Assembly (NCBI GenBank): GCA_913777615.1
Contig: CAJYTK010000006.1
Coordinates: forward strand, 62,001-126,000
Direction of reading: 5' to 3'
DNA length: 64,000 nt
Source of the DNA: an uncultured Agrobacterium sp.
GTDB taxonomy: Bacteria; Pseudomonadota; Alphaproteobacteria; Rhizobiales; Rhizobiaceae
In this document: piece after piece, positions 1-9,098 of the stretch
Position numbering within the stretch: position 1 is the first letter of the stretch
How the letters are laid out: each line of letters begins with the position of its first letter
Program-made: the position numbers and the translations under genes
Notes under the pieces: generated by a model
What the model was told of the DNA's origin: nothing
Seen by the model: the letters and a program-made list of their open reading frames with translations, nothing else
Database searches by the model: none

Positions 1-2
1 TC

Positions 3-179
3 TGCCGGCCGAACGGTCCACCGCGCTACGAACGCGAGTGGGGTCGTCGTGGAGATTGGGAAGCTCGTCGTGAGTGGCGAGAACGTCAGGCGCGGCGCGA
101 GTGGCGCGAACGAAGAGCCTGGGAGCGTGAGCGCGAATGGCGAAGAGGCGGGTACGATTACCGCGAGTACCGCTGGTAG
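3..179 (+). CDS. C-terminal end of an Arg/Trp/Glu-rich protein (partial)
   Basis: An open frame enters from the left edge and stops with TAG at 177-179, giving about 58 residues. It is made of repeated Arg-Glu-Trp-rich units (REWRER, REWRRG) and ends in YREYRW. I do not recognise a family, but rhizobial exported proteins often have such basic, aromatic tails. A terminator-like hairpin follows at 189-210, which supports this frame as the real gene. The other frames through this stretch look like shadows. Confidence 0.45.
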   Translation, partial: CRPNGPPRYEREWGRRGDWEARREWRERQARREWRERRAWEREREWRRGGYDYREYRW

Positions 180-188
180 CGTCGTTAC

Positions 189-210
189 GGCCCGCTGGAA
201 CAAGCGGGCC
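189..210 (+). terminator. Hairpin, probable terminator
   Basis: Stem GGCCCGCT at 189-196, loop of six bases, stem AGCGGGCC at 203-210, perfectly complementary. It lies ten bases after the stop of the edge gene. No strong T tract follows, so it may be weak or factor-assisted. Confidence 0.4.
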
Positions 211-306
211 CAACCCAGCGGTGGGCTTGGCCAGCATGCCGGTCGCGTCCTTTTATGATCGACTCCCAAACAATGCTGTGTTTTCTAGGATTCTCGGGAG
301 CACAAC

Positions 307-486
307 ATGCAAACGTTTCTTTCTCGATCCGTAGGGCTTATTCTCATCTCTTGTCTGATGGCGGCGTGCACCGCCACTCAGCGTCCCATAAGGTATCCTG
401 GCAACTGCTACTCGCCGTCCGATCTAGCCGCCGATGGGAGTCTTTGCGGCCGTCGTGCGGCGTCGCTGCGTCCAGGCGGCTACTAG
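307..486 (+). CDS. Small lipoprotein
   Basis: This is a 59-residue protein. It starts with a basic residue and a hydrophobic segment (VGLILISCLMAAC) that ends in a lipobox, so Cys21 is the likely lipidated residue and the mature part is about 39 residues. The mature part has two further cysteines and no domain I recognise. GGGAG lies six bases before the ATG. It is followed one base after its stop by the next small gene, suggesting coupling. It probably sits at the inner face of the outer membrane or in the periplasm; its role is unknown. Confidence 0.55.
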   Translation: MQTFLSRSVGLILISCLMAACTATQRPIRYPGNCYSPSDLAADGSLCGRRAASLRPGGY

Positions 487-487
487 G

Positions 488-682
488 ATGAGGATTTCTT
501 TCCCCTCTCCCGCCCCAACGTTGGGCAACGACATCGAAGAAGCCGTACGCAGCGTCGCCCAAGAACTCGGATGGAGCCGCGAAGAGATGCTGCGGGTTAT
601 TGTCAGAGAATGGTTGGAGCAAAACGCATACCTACCGGTCCTGGATCTAAACGACGAAGGTGAGGCTGGCGGCAATCCCTAG
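488..682 (+). CDS. Small helical protein of unknown function
   Basis: The ATG at 488 lies one base after the stop of the lipoprotein, giving a 64-residue product. Residues 14-45 read as two amphipathic helices (DIEEAVRSVAQELGW, REEMLRVIVREWLEQ), a pattern like ribbon-helix-helix or other small DNA-binding proteins, but the match is weak. The same frame is open upstream to 434 and could start earlier. It is kept because of the spacing and the helical pattern; the function is not known. Confidence 0.4.
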   Translation: MRISFPSPAPTLGNDIEEAVRSVAQELGWSREEMLRVIVREWLEQNAYLPVLDLNDEGEAGGNP

Positions 683-727
683 CGGCTGATGGCAGCCCGA
701 ATGAAGACCGCCATCCACCATCTCGGC

Positions 728-916
728 TCAGTTCACAGGCGTGGCGCCGGCAGTGCCGCATTTGGCGAACTTGCCTTTGGCATCCTTGCACTGGACCTTC
801 TTCTTAGTCGTCTCGCATTTGACGAACTTGCCTTTCGCATCGCGGCACTGCTCGGCGCTTGCCGGCGCAGCGGCGAAAGACGTGAGTGCGGCGACAATCA
901 AAACCGACTTCCACAT
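728..916 (-). CDS. Small secreted protein with CxDAKGKFxKC repeats
   Basis: This is a 62-residue protein with a classical signal peptide (hydrophobic core VLIVAALTSFAAAPA, then ASA before EQC). The mature part has two copies of a CxDAKGKFxKC unit separated by a lysine-rich linker. The four cysteines suggest disulfides in the periplasm. AGGAGG sits eight bases before the ATG, which fixes the start. Similar short cysteine-repeat exported proteins are common in Rhizobiales and generally uncharacterised. Confidence 0.65.
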   Translation of the reverse strand: MWKSVLIVAALTSFAAAPASAEQCRDAKGKFVKCETTKKKVQCKDAKGKFAKCGTAGATPVN

Positions 917-1079
917 TCCCGAATCCTCCTTGGCCGTAATTGGCCGAAGCCATGGTTACAACATGATCAGGAAAGCTCAAGCGGCGAGCGTGGTGCGATC
1001 AAGGATGCCTCTTGTAGACACCACGCCTTTCGGTTGGGGACTTCCAATAGGGATTCTGGACGCCCCCTTTCGCCAGCGC

Positions 1080-1877
1080 CTATTTGAAACGGTCGCGGAG
1101 AAAGATCGCGGCGTCTCGGGCTTCTTCCGAAGAGATCGTGTGACCGACGCCAGGATAGATTTTTGACGTCACGGGAAACCCCGCCGCTTTGAGTTGGTTC
1201 GCCGCAGTCGTCGTCGCAGCGGATGGTATGGTCCTGTCCGCAGAACCATGCATCATAAAGATTTCCGTTTCGACAGAAGACGAAGTCGGCGGCAACGGCA
1301 ACAGTCCGGCGAAGGTGACGAGAGATCCTACCTTCCAACGACCCGAAGCAACCGCATCCAGCGCCATGATGGCGCCTTGCGAGACCCCGACGAAGGGCAC
1401 CCGGTCGAGCGAGTTTTCGAACCCTTCCCGTTTGACGATCTCGGAGACCACGCCGTCGAACGCTCGACGCGCTGCGTCGATCCGCTCGGGACGCATTATC
1501 TGGTCATCGACGGCGAACCACTGACGACCGCCCGACCTATGCGGAAACGGCGCGTCAGGCGCGACGAATGCCGTGTCCGGAAGCGTCGCCTGCCAGGAAT
1601 TTCCCACCGCTTGCATAACGGACCCTCGTCCTCGGATCCCGTGGAACAGGATCACCAGATGATCGGCGCGAACCACTCCTTTTTGAGAGGCGGTTTGTTT
1701 CTGGGTGCGTTCCGCCTGCACAATTTGCAAAGGCTTCCCAGCAGGGTCGACCGCCTTGGACATAAGTCTGATTCCTCTGTCCGCAGCCAATACTCGATCC
1801 GGCTTCGCGACAAGGTAGATCGCGCCGACAAGGATGATGAAAAGAGAGACTAGGGTCGCGAGATGTGACGACGTCAT
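1080..1877 (-). CDS. Alpha/beta hydrolase, carboxylesterase/phospholipase-like
   Basis: This is a 265-residue serine hydrolase with an N-terminal membrane anchor or signal segment (LATLVSLFIILVGAIYLVA). The fold markers are visible: HGIRG (oxyanion-hole region), nucleophile elbow GVSQGA, the acid in HGSADRTIP and the base His in GVGHTIS. This arrangement is typical of the dienelactone hydrolase/carboxylesterase (phospholipase_2) family, which cleaves short esters. I chose the ATG at 1877 because AGGAAAG precedes it; the frame is open to 1910. The substrate is unknown. The anchor suggests it acts at the outside of the inner membrane. Confidence 0.75.
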   Translation of the reverse strand: MTSSHLATLVSLFIILVGAIYLVAKPDRVLAADRGIRLMSKAVDPAGKPLQIVQAERTQKQTASQKGVVRADHLVILFHGIRGRGSVMQAVGNSWQATLPDTAFVAPDAPFPHRSGGRQWFAVDDQIMRPERIDAARRAFDGVVSEIVKREGFENSLDRVPFVGVSQGAIMALDAVASGRWKVGSLVTFAGLLPLPPTSSSVETEIFMMHGSADRTIPSAATTTAANQLKAAGFPVTSKIYPGVGHTISSEEARDAAIFLRDRFK

Positions 1878-2063
1878 GGGGCTTTCCTGTTGCATCCAAT
1901 CAACCTGCATTCCGAATGTTCGTTCCGCTTCGCTGCCAGACCGGCACTGACATTCTCGTTACGGTCACGGTGTCCCTCAAAACGGCCGAGCCCCTGGATC
2001 GGGAACAACCCCGCATATCTCCCGTTCGAGCGGATGCACCACTGCGCACTCAAGGAGATTTCA

Positions 2064-2825
2064 ATGCAGCGATTTGCAGACAAGGTCGTCGTCGTGACTG
2101 GCGCAGGCTCAGGAATAGGTAAGGCGACAGCGGAGCGTTTTCTCGACGAAGGCGCTGTCGTGACACTGGTCGGCCGCACGAGATCGAAGCTCGAAGAGGT
2201 CGCCAAGCCTTTCCGTGATGATCAATTTATGATCGCCGAGGCGGACGTGTCGAATGAGGACGAAGTAAAGGAGCTGATTTCTCGCACCGTCGAGAAGTTC
2301 TGACGCTTGGACGTTCTCGTCAACAATGCGGGCGTCGTCGCCGAAGGCGACGTCGGCACCCTGACCACAGACGATTGGCGTACAGTAATGGCAACGGATG
2401 TCGATGGCGTCTTCTACGCCAGCCGTGCGGCGCTCCCGCATCTGAAGTCATCGCGGGGCTCCATCATCAACGTCAGCTCGGTATCCGGCACCGGTGGCGA
2501 TTGGGGAATGGCAGCCTACAATGCCGCCAAGAGTGCAGTGACCAATCTCACGCGGGCTGTGGCCATGGACCATGGCAAGGACTGCATCGGGGTCAACGCA
2601 GTGTGCCCAAGCCTGACGCGAACAGGCATGACCGAGGATATGATGGACGACGAGAAGCTGATTTCGAAGTTCAACGAACGCTTTGCGCTCAGGGGGCCCG
2701 GCGAGGCTGAAGACGTTGCGGCCGTAATCGCATTTCTTGCAAGCGACGATGCGCGCTTCGTGACCGGGGTCAACCTGCCTGTCGATGGCGGCATATCGGC
2801 GTCCAATGGTCAGCCGCCCCAGTAA
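2064..2825 (+). pseudogene. SDR-family oxidoreductase split by an in-frame TGA
   Basis: The reading frame encodes a classical short-chain dehydrogenase of about 252 residues. It has TGAGSGIG for the cofactor site, NNAG, the catalytic serine in NVSSVSG, YNAAK for Tyr/Lys, and a C-terminal LPVDGG motif. The codon at 2301-2303 is TGA, where the family has glycine (KFGRLDVLVNN). The frame continues without a gap on both sides, so one G-to-T change explains the break. The first part is 79 residues. The second could restart at TTG 2307, but that product would lack the nucleotide-binding motif. It is probably inactive unless the stop is read through. The upstream ATG has an AAGGAG site. Confidence 0.8.
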
Positions 2826-2891
2826 GCATCGAGCGGTACGTTCTATTCGACGGGTCTTCATTCTTCCACCGCCGGCCAGTCATTGGCCGGC

Positions 2892-3068
2892 TCATCGACG
2901 GCTTTCATAGTCAGCGGGATCCTGATCGTGCTCACGGGCCACCATGAGGGCGTTGACCTGCACGACTATCATACTGCAGGCGTCCTCGTAACTGACGCCG
3001 TTAGCGACCAGGCTATCAACCAATTGCTCCAGCCTGGCGCCAACCTCGCGCTTCCACTCGTCGATCAT
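2892..3068 (-). CDS. Small hypothetical protein
   Basis: A 58-residue ORF starts at ATG 3068 behind a GGAGAGA site and ends at TGA 2892-2894. It is acidic and helical (MIDEWKREVGARLEQL, then a helix ending in VNALMVAREHD), with one cysteine. I do not recognise a family. The good ribosome site and amphipathic pattern support it. It sits between the broken SDR gene and the xthA remnant; its start overlaps the tail of the remnant frame. Confidence 0.45.
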   Translation of the reverse strand: MIDEWKREVGARLEQLVDSLVANGVSYEDACSMIVVQVNALMVAREHDQDPADYESRR

Positions 3069-3316
3069 TTCTCTCTCCTTTTTTTGCAGTCTTCTCAGTC
3101 AGTTCAATCCATACTGGCGCGTGATCACTGGCGTGCTCCCAGCCCCGGACATGCTTGTCGACCTGGGCTCCCACGAGTTTTTCGACGGGATCCGGGCTAA
3201 GCAGAAAGTGGTCGATCCAAAGGCCGGCGTCGCGTGCGAAGGCATTTCTGAAGTATGCCCAAAACCTGTAGATGCGGTCGTCCGGATAGAGGTGCCGTAG
3301 TGCAGCATCCGATGTA
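3016..3316 (-). pseudogene. xthA: xthA (exodeoxyribonuclease III) C-terminal remnant
   Basis: About 70 residues match the C-terminal end of exonuclease III (AP endonuclease): LRHLYPDDRIYRFW, a FRNAF segment, the IDHFLLSP strand and SDHAPVWIEL, which holds the conserved Asp-His pair of the EEP fold. The N-terminal three quarters of the gene are missing. Similarity stops near 3311, next to the truncated rtcB-like frame on the other strand. After WIEL the frame runs on for about 28 unrelated residues. It cannot make an active enzyme. Confidence 0.8.
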
Positions 3317-3317
3317 A

Positions 3318-4199
<882 letters not shown>

Positions 4200-4304
4200 G
4201 AATCGGGAAGGTAACCAGGTTTGGTTGCCTCTCCTCCGATCCAATCTGTCCGTGACGTAGACGCCGGGTCACGTTTATCGTCCGTCACGTCGGTGGTCTT
4301 AGTC

Positions 4305-5116
4305 GGGCATTGCCAAGTTGTTTTGCGTTGGGTGCAGATGCGGCCGTGTCGCTAGTTTCAGACTGTCATTTCAGCGGCATAGTGCGCCCACAGGCTGAAC
4401 GCATCAGCCCGTGCATGGCGGTATGAAATGGCGGTCAGCGTGTAGCGGCGGGGACGGAAGATCGTGTTGATTTGATCGTGGGCCGACAGGAAGCGCTGTG
4501 CCTGTCGCGTCGACTTGAACCGACCCATGATCTTCTCGCGTTTTCGGGTCTGCCGGTGGGAATTTTCAATGCGGTTGTTCAGCCCTTTGTGCGCCCGGTG
4601 ATCGGCATTCGGAGCGATGACCTGGATCGCCGCGACGTAGCTGCCCAGTTTGTCCGTCACGACCACCCGAGGCTGACCAAACTGCCTGACCAGTCTGGAG
4701 AAAAAGCGCCTGGCAGCCCGGCTGTTGCGGCGAGTCTGAACCAGGATATCGAGAACATCGTCATTGGCATCAATGGCGCGCCAGAGCCAGAACTTCCTGC
4801 CGCCAATCGTGATGACGGCCTCATCGATGTGCCACTTGTCACCAGGTTTTGGCCGGTCACTGCGGATGCAGTTTGCGAAATGCCGACCAAAGCGGTTGAC
4901 CCAGAGGCGAACGGTCTCCCGGCTCACGATCACCCCGCGCTCGGCGAGCAGATCCTCCACGTCGGCCGTGCTCAGGGCAAAGCGGTGGTAGGCCCAGACC
5001 GCATAGGCGACGATCTCACGCGGAAAGCGAAACCCCTTCAGCCGGGGGAATGAGCAAGGCATCTTCATGCCAAACTGATAGCTGCAACCCGCCGATCAAA
5101 CAACTTGGCAATGCCC
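4305..5116. mobile_element. IS6-family insertion sequence
   Basis: This is an 812-bp element bounded by perfect 19-bp inverted repeats, GGGCATTGCCAAGTTGTTT at 4305-4323 and its reverse complement at 5098-5116. It carries one transposase gene on the minus strand. The flanking 8-mers (4297-4304 and 5117-5124) are different, so the target duplication expected for IS6 elements is missing. That points to recombination or an adjacent deletion after insertion. The genes on both sides are truncated, which fits that history. Confidence 0.9.
4358..5068 (-). CDS. IS6-family transposase
   Basis: This is a 236-residue DDE transposase. The N-terminal helix-turn-helix region includes SRETVRLWVNRFG. The DDE triad is seen in WHIDEAV, VVTDKLGSY and NNRIENSHR, followed by the REKIMGRFKS segment typical of IS6/IS26-like enzymes. 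The length is normal for the family, so it is probably intact. The first two methionines (5068 and 5062) are both possible starts. Confidence 0.9.
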   Translation of the reverse strand: MKMPCSFPRLKGFRFPREIVAYAVWAYHRFALSTADVEDLLAERGVIVSRETVRLWVNRFGRHFANCIRSDRPKPGDKWHIDEAVITIGGRKFWLWRAIDANDDVLDILVQTRRNSRAARRFFSRLVRQFGQPRVVVTDKLGSYVAAIQVIAPNADHRAHKGLNNRIENSHRQTRKREKIMGRFKSTRQAQRFLSAHDQINTIFRPRRYTLTAISYRHARADAFSLWAHYAAEMTV

Positions 5117-5310
5117 CCGAAAGGACTGAGTTAGCTACACCGTTGCTTGGGCTTTTGAGGAAAAGCCTGCGGCATCTGCCCAGCAAAGCAAGACCCTTTA
5201 CAGGGCGAGCTCGGTAACGATTTATGAGCAGCATCTATTTGAAGCGATTTTTCACCTATTTGCACAGTAGTTAAGGCCGCAGGCGAAATGATTTCGCTCA
5301 AGGGGGCAAC

Positions 5311-5502
5311 ATGAATGTTGGTAATAGGGTGCCGAACCCGATAGATGTCGCTGTCGGCGCGCGATTCCGTAAGCGGCGCAAAGAGTGCGGTATTAGTCAG
5401 ACAACGCTCGCGACAGAGCTCAAAATTTCCTTCCAGCAGATCCAGAAATACGAAAAAGGCACCAACCGCGTAGGGGCCGGCCGGCTGGCGACGATCGCCC
5501 AA
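5311..5502 (+). pseudogene. XRE-family regulator, 3' truncated
   Basis: ATG 5311 follows AAGGGGGC. The first 63 residues are a clear Cro/C1 helix-turn-helix of the rhizobial VPNPID type (GARFRKRRKECGISQTTLA, then SFQQIQKYEKGTNRVG). Similarity ends near LATIA. From about 5500 the frame runs into the antisense of the VOC gene remnant and ends at 5949 with no further regulator sequence. The C-terminal half was probably lost in the deletion that joined it to the VOC gene. Confidence 0.7.
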
Positions 5503-5616
5503 GGCAGCGAATGTGGCGTCGTAGAAGTTTCTGGCACGCTTCAGGTCATTGCTGCCAATCATGATGTGAGCGAACGTGCTTCGTCTCCAATCGGTTGCTT
5601 CTGTCAATGCGCTCAC
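5503..5616 (-). pseudogene. VOC (glyoxalase-like) protein, N-terminal stub
   Basis: The GTG at 5616 follows directly on the TGA of the AraC gene, so the two were translationally coupled. The first 39 residues match the start of a glyoxalase/VOC protein (FAHIMIGSNDLKRARNFYDATFAALG). After that the frame crosses into antisense xre sequence and ends at 5131 without VOC features. Only the first beta-alpha unit remains, so the protein is not functional. Confidence 0.7.
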
Positions 5617-6429
5617 TCACGTCCAACGCTCGAATTTCCGCAGATATCGCGCAGGCGATGTACCGAGTGCTTTCTTGAACATCGTAATGAACGCGGAAAC
5701 GGATTCATACCCGAGGTCACCCGAAACCTGCTGCACCGTCGCCCCGGCCGCAAGGCTTCGGATAGCAATAATCAATTGCAACTGCTGTCGCCAACGGCCG
5801 AAGGTCAGGCCGGTTTCCTGTTGAACGAGACGGGCAAGGGTGTTCTCACTCATTGCCACTCGCTGGGCCCATTGTGCCATGGTGCTTCGGTCGGAGGGGT
5901 CCTTCACCAGGGCAGACGCGATACGATTCAATCTTGCCTCGGCAGTTAGAGGCAGATGGAGGTCCTCTACTGGCATCCGCGACAACCCCGACAGAAGCAG
6001 CGTTGTCATCGTCTCCCCATAAGCAGACGCGACCTCGGATTGAGTAGCCATCTCGATGATGAGCTCCCTGACGAGCGGTGACAGCGAAAGAGTGCAGCAT
6101 CGATCCGGCAGATCGGCAGCATCTGGCTCGACAAAAAGAAAAAACAATCGCGCGTTCGCGGTCGCCACGTTGCTGTGCGGCATGCCACCAGGAACCCACA
6201 CACCGCACTGGGGCGGGACCATCCATATGCCGGTCGGAACACGACATGTCACGCCGCCCCGCGACGCCATGACCAGTTGCCCTTTTCTATGCCGGTGCTC
6301 AGGCGCCTCGCGTTCATTTTGCGAGACGTCGATCCTCACCGCATGCGCTCGCAGGCTCGATTGTTCCGGATCCTCCTCAACAAGAGCATCAGACAGGGAT
6401 AACTGCGATTGGTGGAATTTCGTCATCAT
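5617..6429 (-). CDS. AraC-family transcriptional regulator with cupin sensor
   Basis: This is a 270-residue protein. Residues 25-115 form a cupin-like N-terminal domain (HRHRKGQLVMA, WVPGGMPHS). Residues 160-265 are two AraC helix-turn-helix motifs (AQRVAMSENTLARLVQQETG and the second ending in ALGTSPARYLRKF). Family members sense a small ligand with the cupin and activate nearby genes. It was in an operon with the VOC gene that is now truncated, so its original target is partly lost. The divergently placed efflux operon at 6.5-10 kb is a plausible target. Confidence 0.85.
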   Translation of the reverse strand: MMTKFHQSQLSLSDALVEEDPEQSSLRAHAVRIDVSQNEREAPEHRHRKGQLVMASRGGVTCRVPTGIWMVPPQCGVWVPGGMPHSNVATANARLFFLFVEPDAADLPDRCCTLSLSPLVRELIIEMATQSEVASAYGETMTTLLLSGLSRMPVEDLHLPLTAEARLNRIASALVKDPSDRSTMAQWAQRVAMSENTLARLVQQETGLTFGRWRQQLQLIIAIRSLAAGATVQQVSGDLGYESVSAFITMFKKALGTSPARYLRKFERWT

Positions 6430-6499
6430 CAGATGATATCTCTAAATTCCGCTAGGCGCTTTGTCGATAGTGTCCTCCGAAAGAATTCGGAGAATGTCG

Positions 6500-6865
6500 A
6501 TGGCACTATACGACCCGTCCTCCCACTGGTGGTCTGATATCTTCCAGACCGATTTTCGCCTGCCTCAGAAGCGCAATCGTGGCGATGGCATCCTGCCTCC
6601 AGACTATCGGCGCAACCGGTTCCGGTTCATCGCCGCTGCACGAAAGATGAGGAAAATCATTCTTGCAAAGCTTCAAGCGTCCTTTGCCCACCGGTCGCCG
6701 GCTGGAACGTCTGTTTCATACGCAGACCCAGTCGAAGCCTATATGCATGCCTGCATCGCGGCGACGTTCTTCTGCTACGTGTCTCCCGAACTCTACGGTC
6801 TTATCGACCCCACAGATGAGCAGGGCGCCTCGCGAAGGAACCACCAGTCCGGAGAGGACTCATGA
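6500..6865 (+). CDS. Hypothetical protein at the head of the efflux operon
   Basis: The frame is open from 6461. I prefer ATG 6500 because GGAG lies seven bases before it, giving 121 residues. It has basic central helices (FIAAARKMRKIILAKLQ) and a hydrophobic stretch near residues 83-98 (AYMHACIAATFFCYV). I recognise no family. The stop overlaps the FUSC gene start by four bases (ATGA), so it is likely co-translated with the pump. Confidence 0.45.
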   Translation: MALYDPSSHWWSDIFQTDFRLPQKRNRGDGILPPDYRRNRFRFIAAARKMRKIILAKLQASFAHRSPAGTSVSYADPVEAYMHACIAATFFCYVSPELYGLIDPTDEQGASRRNHQSGEDS

Positions 6866-8892
6866 GCGCTCGACCGGTTGTCACCACCGGGAACGTGCTC
6901 TTTTCGTTGAAGACATTCATGGCGGCCATGCTCGCCTATTACATCGCCATCCGGTTCGACCTTCCGCGACCGTTCTGGGCGGTGGCAACTGTCTACATCG
7001 TCGCTCACCCGCTGTCCGGCGCAATCTCTTCGAAATCAGTTTATCGACTCCTGGGGACGCTAATCGGTGGCGTTGCGACACTTATTCTAGTCCCGAACCT
7101 CGTGAACGAGCCGATCCTGTTGTCAGCAGCGATCATCGCCTGGGTGTCAGGATGCACATTCATCAGCCTTCTCGATCGCACGCCACGCAGCTATGTGCCA
7201 CTCTTGGCCGGTTACACCGTGCTTCTTGCCGGCTTGCCATTGGTCACGGCGCCGGAAAATACGTTTGATACGGTCGTCGCCCGCATCGAGGAGATCGGGC
7301 TTGCCATCCTGTGCGCCGCGATCGTCAGCCACGTTGTTCTTCCGGTTCACGTTGGAACAATCCTTATTGCGCGGGTCGATGGCTGGATGACAAGGGCGCA
7401 AGCGCTCCTTGCCGCGACCGCAACTGCCGAGCAGGACGAAGCTCGATGCAGAGCGGAACGATACGCTTTGGTAGCGGACGCGACAGACCTGCGGTCATTC
7501 GCAACCCACCTTCAGTATGACGGATCTCGGTATCGCCATGCCGTTACGCTGGTAAGATCGCTACAGCAACGCATGGTGTCCTTCCTTCCATTGCTCAGCG
7601 AGATCGAGGATCTGCGACGTGCACTGGCCAAGCTAGACACCTCGCAGGCAAAGCAGGCCATGTCCGTGATCGATACACTTGGATCGTCGCCTACAAGCGC
7701 ATTTGGAATCTTGACGGCCAAAACTAATCTGCCGCCCTCTTTCGAAGCGCCTCGATCATGGGACGCTCTGCTCTTTGCCAATGTTGCGCGCAACCTGCGG
7801 GATGTTCTTGAGGTCTCCCGCGCGTGTCAGTCCCTGCGGGGCGCATTGCTGAAAGACAATGCAGCAAGGGCCGCGCTCCGCGTTACATCTCCCGACCCTG
7901 TTCCCCCACCACATCGTGATATCGGCATGGCATTGCTATCCGCGCTGACGGTCGCGATCTGCCTATCGACATCCATGGCATTGTGGATTGCAAGCGGCTG
8001 GACCGACGGAATGACCTTCGCACAGATTTCGGGCGTGCTGTGCTGCCTCCTTGCGACCGTGGACGATCCAGTTCCAGCCATGCGTAAATTCGTCAGCGTA
8101 ACGATCGGTTCGATCATCGCAGCCTTCGTCTACGGTTTCGCAGTTCTGCCAACGATCGACGGCTTCTTGACCCTCGTAGCTGCCCTCGGGCTGTTCCTCA
8201 TCCCGGCGGGAATTTGCCTTGCTGTGCCTTCGCTCGCGGTCGTCGGGATGGGGCTATGCATAAACTTTCCCCTTCTGCTCACCCTCCAGACGCACCAGAA
8301 TAGTGAGTTCGCGACCTTTGCAAATTCGAGTGTCGCAACTGTTCTCGCGATGGTCTGGACGATCGTGGTCTGCAGCATCTTCCGATCAGTCGAGGCTGAG
8401 ACAAATGCTCGGAGGCTGTTTTCAGTAGTCCAGCGGCATATCGTCAGCATCGCGTCCGGCAGGCACACCGATCCGTATGTCACACACCACCGCGTCATCG
8501 ATGTGGCGGGCCTGTTCGCCGCCAGAGCGGCAAGACTGCCTCCCACCTCAGACACCGCCGACGCCGACCTCATAAGAGATTTGCGGACAGGACTAAATAT
8601 CAACGCGATGCAAGAGCTGTCTGAAGAAGCGTCAACGCTACCCCGCCTCAAGGCGGAGTCGATCTTCTCGGGCCTTGAGATCCTTTACCGGCTTGCGCCC
8701 GCCGAACGTGGTGAAGCGCTGAGACATACAGTGAAGTTGCTGGACGACCTTATTCTTTCGTCTGCGGATGCGACCGCAACCGACGCCGACACGGCACTCT
8801 TCGTGTACGCGGCCGCTCTTCGTGTATGCCTCGCCCCGGAGGCGGATCCGCCGGCCTTAATGATGCCTCCCTCAAAAAGGAACGCCGCGTGA
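6862..8892 (+). CDS. FUSC-family efflux protein, AaeB-like
   Basis: This is a 676-residue membrane protein of the fusaric acid resistance / aromatic acid efflux family. There are two sets of membrane helices. The first is near residues 15-165 (AMLAYYIAIRFDLPRPFWAVATVYI, a family hallmark) and the second near 350-510, separated by a cytoplasmic domain and followed by a C-terminal soluble region. Downstream come a DUF1656 protein and an HlyD adaptor, each overlapping by four bases, which is the classical AaeBXA layout. It probably exports aromatic acids or phenolics across the inner membrane. Confidence 0.88.
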   Translation: MSARPVVTTGNVLFSLKTFMAAMLAYYIAIRFDLPRPFWAVATVYIVAHPLSGAISSKSVYRLLGTLIGGVATLILVPNLVNEPILLSAAIIAWVSGCTFISLLDRTPRSYVPLLAGYTVLLAGLPLVTAPENTFDTVVARIEEIGLAILCAAIVSHVVLPVHVGTILIARVDGWMTRAQALLAATATAEQDEARCRAERYALVADATDLRSFATHLQYDGSRYRHAVTLVRSLQQRMVSFLPLLSEIEDLRRALAKLDTSQAKQAMSVIDTLGSSPTSAFGILTAKTNLPPSFEAPRSWDALLFANVARNLRDVLEVSRACQSLRGALLKDNAARAALRVTSPDPVPPPHRDIGMALLSALTVAICLSTSMALWIASGWTDGMTFAQISGVLCCLLATVDDPVPAMRKFVSVTIGSIIAAFVYGFAVLPTIDGFLTLVAALGLFLIPAGICLAVPSLAVVGMGLCINFPLLLTLQTHQNSEFATFANSSVATVLAMVWTIVVCSIFRSVEAETNARRLFSVVQRHIVSIASGRHTDPYVTHHRVIDVAGLFAARAARLPPTSDTADADLIRDLRTGLNINAMQELSEEASTLPRLKAESIFSGLEILYRLAPAERGEALRHTVKLLDDLILSSADATATDADTALFVYAAALRVCLAPEADPPALMMPPSKRNAA

Positions 8893-9098
8893 CCGGACAA
8901 CTCGACCTCTATGGTGTCTTCCTGCCGGGGCTTTCGGCGCTTGCTCTTGGTGGCTACGGTCTCTTCCGCATGATGACGTCGCTTTTCACGCGGATCGGTC
9001 TTTATCGGGCCGTGTGGCACCCATCCCTGTTCAATCTCGCACTCTACGTCACCCTCGTTAGCGGGCTATCCGCCATTCTCAACTGGTTGCATTCATGA
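8889..9098 (+). CDS. DUF1656 (AaeX-like) small membrane protein
   Basis: This is a 69-residue protein starting at GTG 8889, which overlaps the FUSC stop. It has two predicted membrane segments (DLYGVFLPGLSALALGGYGLF and LALYVTLVSGLSAILNWL), matching DUF1656 proteins, which always sit between FUSC and HlyD genes. Its exact role in the pump is unknown. Confidence 0.85.
   Translation: MTGQLDLYGVFLPGLSALALGGYGLFRMMTSLFTRIGLYRAVWHPSLFNLALYVTLVSGLSAILNWLHS

Noticed and set aside
4472-5053. 193-codon plus-strand frame
   Set aside because: Antisense to the IS6 transposase.
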